A stretch of DNA of 6,512 nucleotides, taken from positions 1 through 6,512 of the forward strand of contig SKVS01000095.1 in assembly GCA_007129335.1 (NCBI GenBank), read 5' to 3'. Made by a program: the position numbers and the translations under genes. The notes beneath the pieces were generated by a model. The model was not told where the DNA came from and ran no database searches. It was given only the letters and a program-made list of their open reading frames with translations. The DNA is from Spirochaetaceae bacterium. GTDB taxonomy: Bacteria; Spirochaetota; Spirochaetia; DSM-27196; Salinispiraceae. Positions 5,428-6,512 of this stretch are shown here, piece by piece (positions within the stretch are counted from its first letter, which is position 1; each line of letters starts with the position of its first letter).

Positions 5428-6512
5428 ATGGGTCCGATGTTTGCCAACCTGTCCCTGATAAGCCTCGCGGTTGTAATAAATTTCTCCCTGGTACTGTACG
5501 CCCTGGGAAAGCGCCGGGTGGTTGGTGCCCGAGCCTTTGCCCTCATGAGTTTTCTTAGTTTTATTTTTTCCCTGGCTTCCTTTTTCGAAATTGTTTCCTC
5601 TTCCCAGGGAGGAAAGCTCTTATGGCGGAATATAGCTCAAATCGGGAACTTTTTTGGCCCGGTTTCCGCAGTGTATTTGGCTCTGGTCTTTGGAGGCTAC
5701 AGCAGGACCTGGTTGAAAGTACTTCCGGTATTTCTGATTGCACCGGTTGCCGGTTTATTTTTCCTGTTCAATCCGGGGCTGCAAATGATTCTTCGGGAAT
5801 CCATTGATTTCGTTGAGCACAATGGGGTAGTCCAATTAATTATAAGAAGCACACCCCTGGGTATGCTTGTGGTATTTCATTCATTCCTGCTCATGATAGG
5901 TTCAATAGTATTGCTCCTGGTTGCCCGGTTGAGCGGTTCTTTCCATTACCAGGCACGGCTCATGGCCTTGGGATTTGCCATTACCTCCATACTTCTGTGG
6001 TTGAAGGCCTCGGGCTTTATTCCTACGGATATGAGCATCCTCTATATCCCCGGAGCACTCATTATTGCCTGGTCTCTTTTCAAGTACGAAATGTTTTCCC
6101 TTCCTCCAGTGGCAAGGGATAAGGTATTCAATGAAATACAGGAAGGGATTCTTGTCAGCTCGTCAGCTGGTAACATTGTAGACCTGAATCCCTACAGCAG
6201 ATGGTTCTTTCAGTTCCTCACCGGAGAATCGGCGCGGCAGGAACATTCCCGGGCAAGCTTTTGGTATTCCAGGGCCCAGGAAATTATTTCCCAGAACTAT
6301 CCCCGCTGGCATCACGGGTTACTCCACCCTGAGTATGCAGAGTTTGATATTGAGCATGAACAGGGAAATCAGAAACGGTTTTTTGCTATAACCATGGTAC
6401 CCCTGCTGGATCGCAGTTTTATTTCCCGGGACAGGGTAAACCGATTCTCCGGATGCGTATCCCTTATTCGGGATGTAACAGCGGAAAAATCCGAAAAAGC
6501 CCTTTTGGAACA
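5428..6512 (+). CDS. 7TM (HisKA_7TM-like) plus PAS sensor protein, N-terminal part
   Basis: The first 361 codons of a membrane sensor, cut by the right edge with no stop reached. Seven hydrophobic segments (about 7-27, 37-58, 70-89, 98-116, 142-166, 176-194, 203-219) match the 7TM sensor block found at the N-terminus of many histidine kinases and diguanylate cyclases, including LGKRRVVGARAFALMSF after helix 1, and SLFKYEMFSLPPVARDKVF at the exit to the cytoplasm. A PAS domain follows (about 230-352), with the typical entry IQEGILVSSSAGNIVDLNP and exit SLIRDVTAEKSEKALLE, which usually leads into a coiled linker. The output domain is beyond the window; histidine kinase is the commonest partner, GGDEF or another output is possible. 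The start at 5428 is chosen from the promoter; ATG at 5437 is an alternative with no better ribosome binding site. Confidence 0.85.
   Translation, partial: MGPMFANLSLISLAVVINFSLVLYALGKRRVVGARAFALMSFLSFIFSLASFFEIVSSSQGGKLLWRNIAQIGNFFGPVSAVYLALVFGGYSRTWLKVLPVFLIAPVAGLFFLFNPGLQMILRESIDFVEHNGVVQLIIRSTPLGMLVVFHSFLLMIGSIVLLLVARLSGSFHYQARLMALGFAITSILLWLKASGFIPTDMSILYIPGALIIAWSLFKYEMFSLPPVARDKVFNEIQEGILVSSSAGNIVDLNPYSRWFFQFLTGESARQEHSRASFWYSRAQEIISQNYPRWHHGLLHPEYAEFDIEHEQGNQKRFFAITMVPLLDRSFISRDRVNRFSGCVSLIRDVTAEKSEKALLE

Noticed and set aside
5273..5458. Small plus-strand open frame of 61 codons
   Set aside because: It spans the terminator hairpin and the promoter of the next gene, has no start signals, and its composition shows no protein-like pattern.

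Overview
The window holds four protein-coding genes on roughly balanced-GC bacterial DNA: a nearly complete minus-strand fhs (formate--tetrahydrofolate ligase), a divergent plus-strand YqhD-type alcohol/aldehyde dehydrogenase, a plus-strand membrane receptor with a class III nucleotide-cyclase-like domain, and the first 361 codons of a second plus-strand membrane sensor (7TM plus PAS) that runs off the right edge. I see no RNA gene, mobile element or CRISPR array.

Organism: the receptor-cyclase architecture (N-terminal anchor, extracytoplasmic beta domain, 7TMR-DISM-type membrane block, cyclase domain, TPR-like tail), next to an anaerobe-style fhs and a YqhD, resembles free-living spirochaetes (Spirochaeta/Treponema relatives). 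This is inferred from remembered family resemblance and is only moderately secure.

Layout: bases 1-1622 encode fhs on the minus strand, lacking about the last 20 codons. Bases 1623-1672 are a compact divergent control region with a strong minus-strand promoter, a 6+6 bp inverted repeat between its -35 and -10 elements, and a Shine-Dalgarno site for yqhD. Bases 1673-2845 are yqhD. The 95-base gap 2846-2940 has no clear terminator but ends in a perfect TATAAT placed right before the receptor gene at 2941-5244. The 183-base gap 5245-5427 carries an intrinsic terminator (5342-5374), then a consensus-like promoter for the 7TM-PAS sensor starting at 5428.

Two points stand out. First, fhs, the receptor and the 7TM-PAS sensor share the same start geometry: -35 hexamer, 17 bases, -10 hexamer, 6 bases, ATG, with no Shine-Dalgarno site. 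This predicts transcription starting at or within a base or two of the A of ATG, that is, leaderless mRNAs. Only yqhD has a conventional leader and ribosome binding site. Second, the cyclase-like domain keeps the family fold and the transition-state Asn/Arg, but both metal-binding Asp positions are changed (to Asn501 and Glu545), as are both purine-selecting positions (to His541 and Gln613). It may therefore be a pseudo-cyclase or an enzyme with altered chemistry.

The two left-hand genes are metabolic (one-carbon activation of formate; NADPH-linked aldehyde reduction) and the two right-hand genes are signalling proteins. The terminator and separate promoters argue that the signalling genes are transcribed independently, so a functional link between them is only suggested by adjacency.
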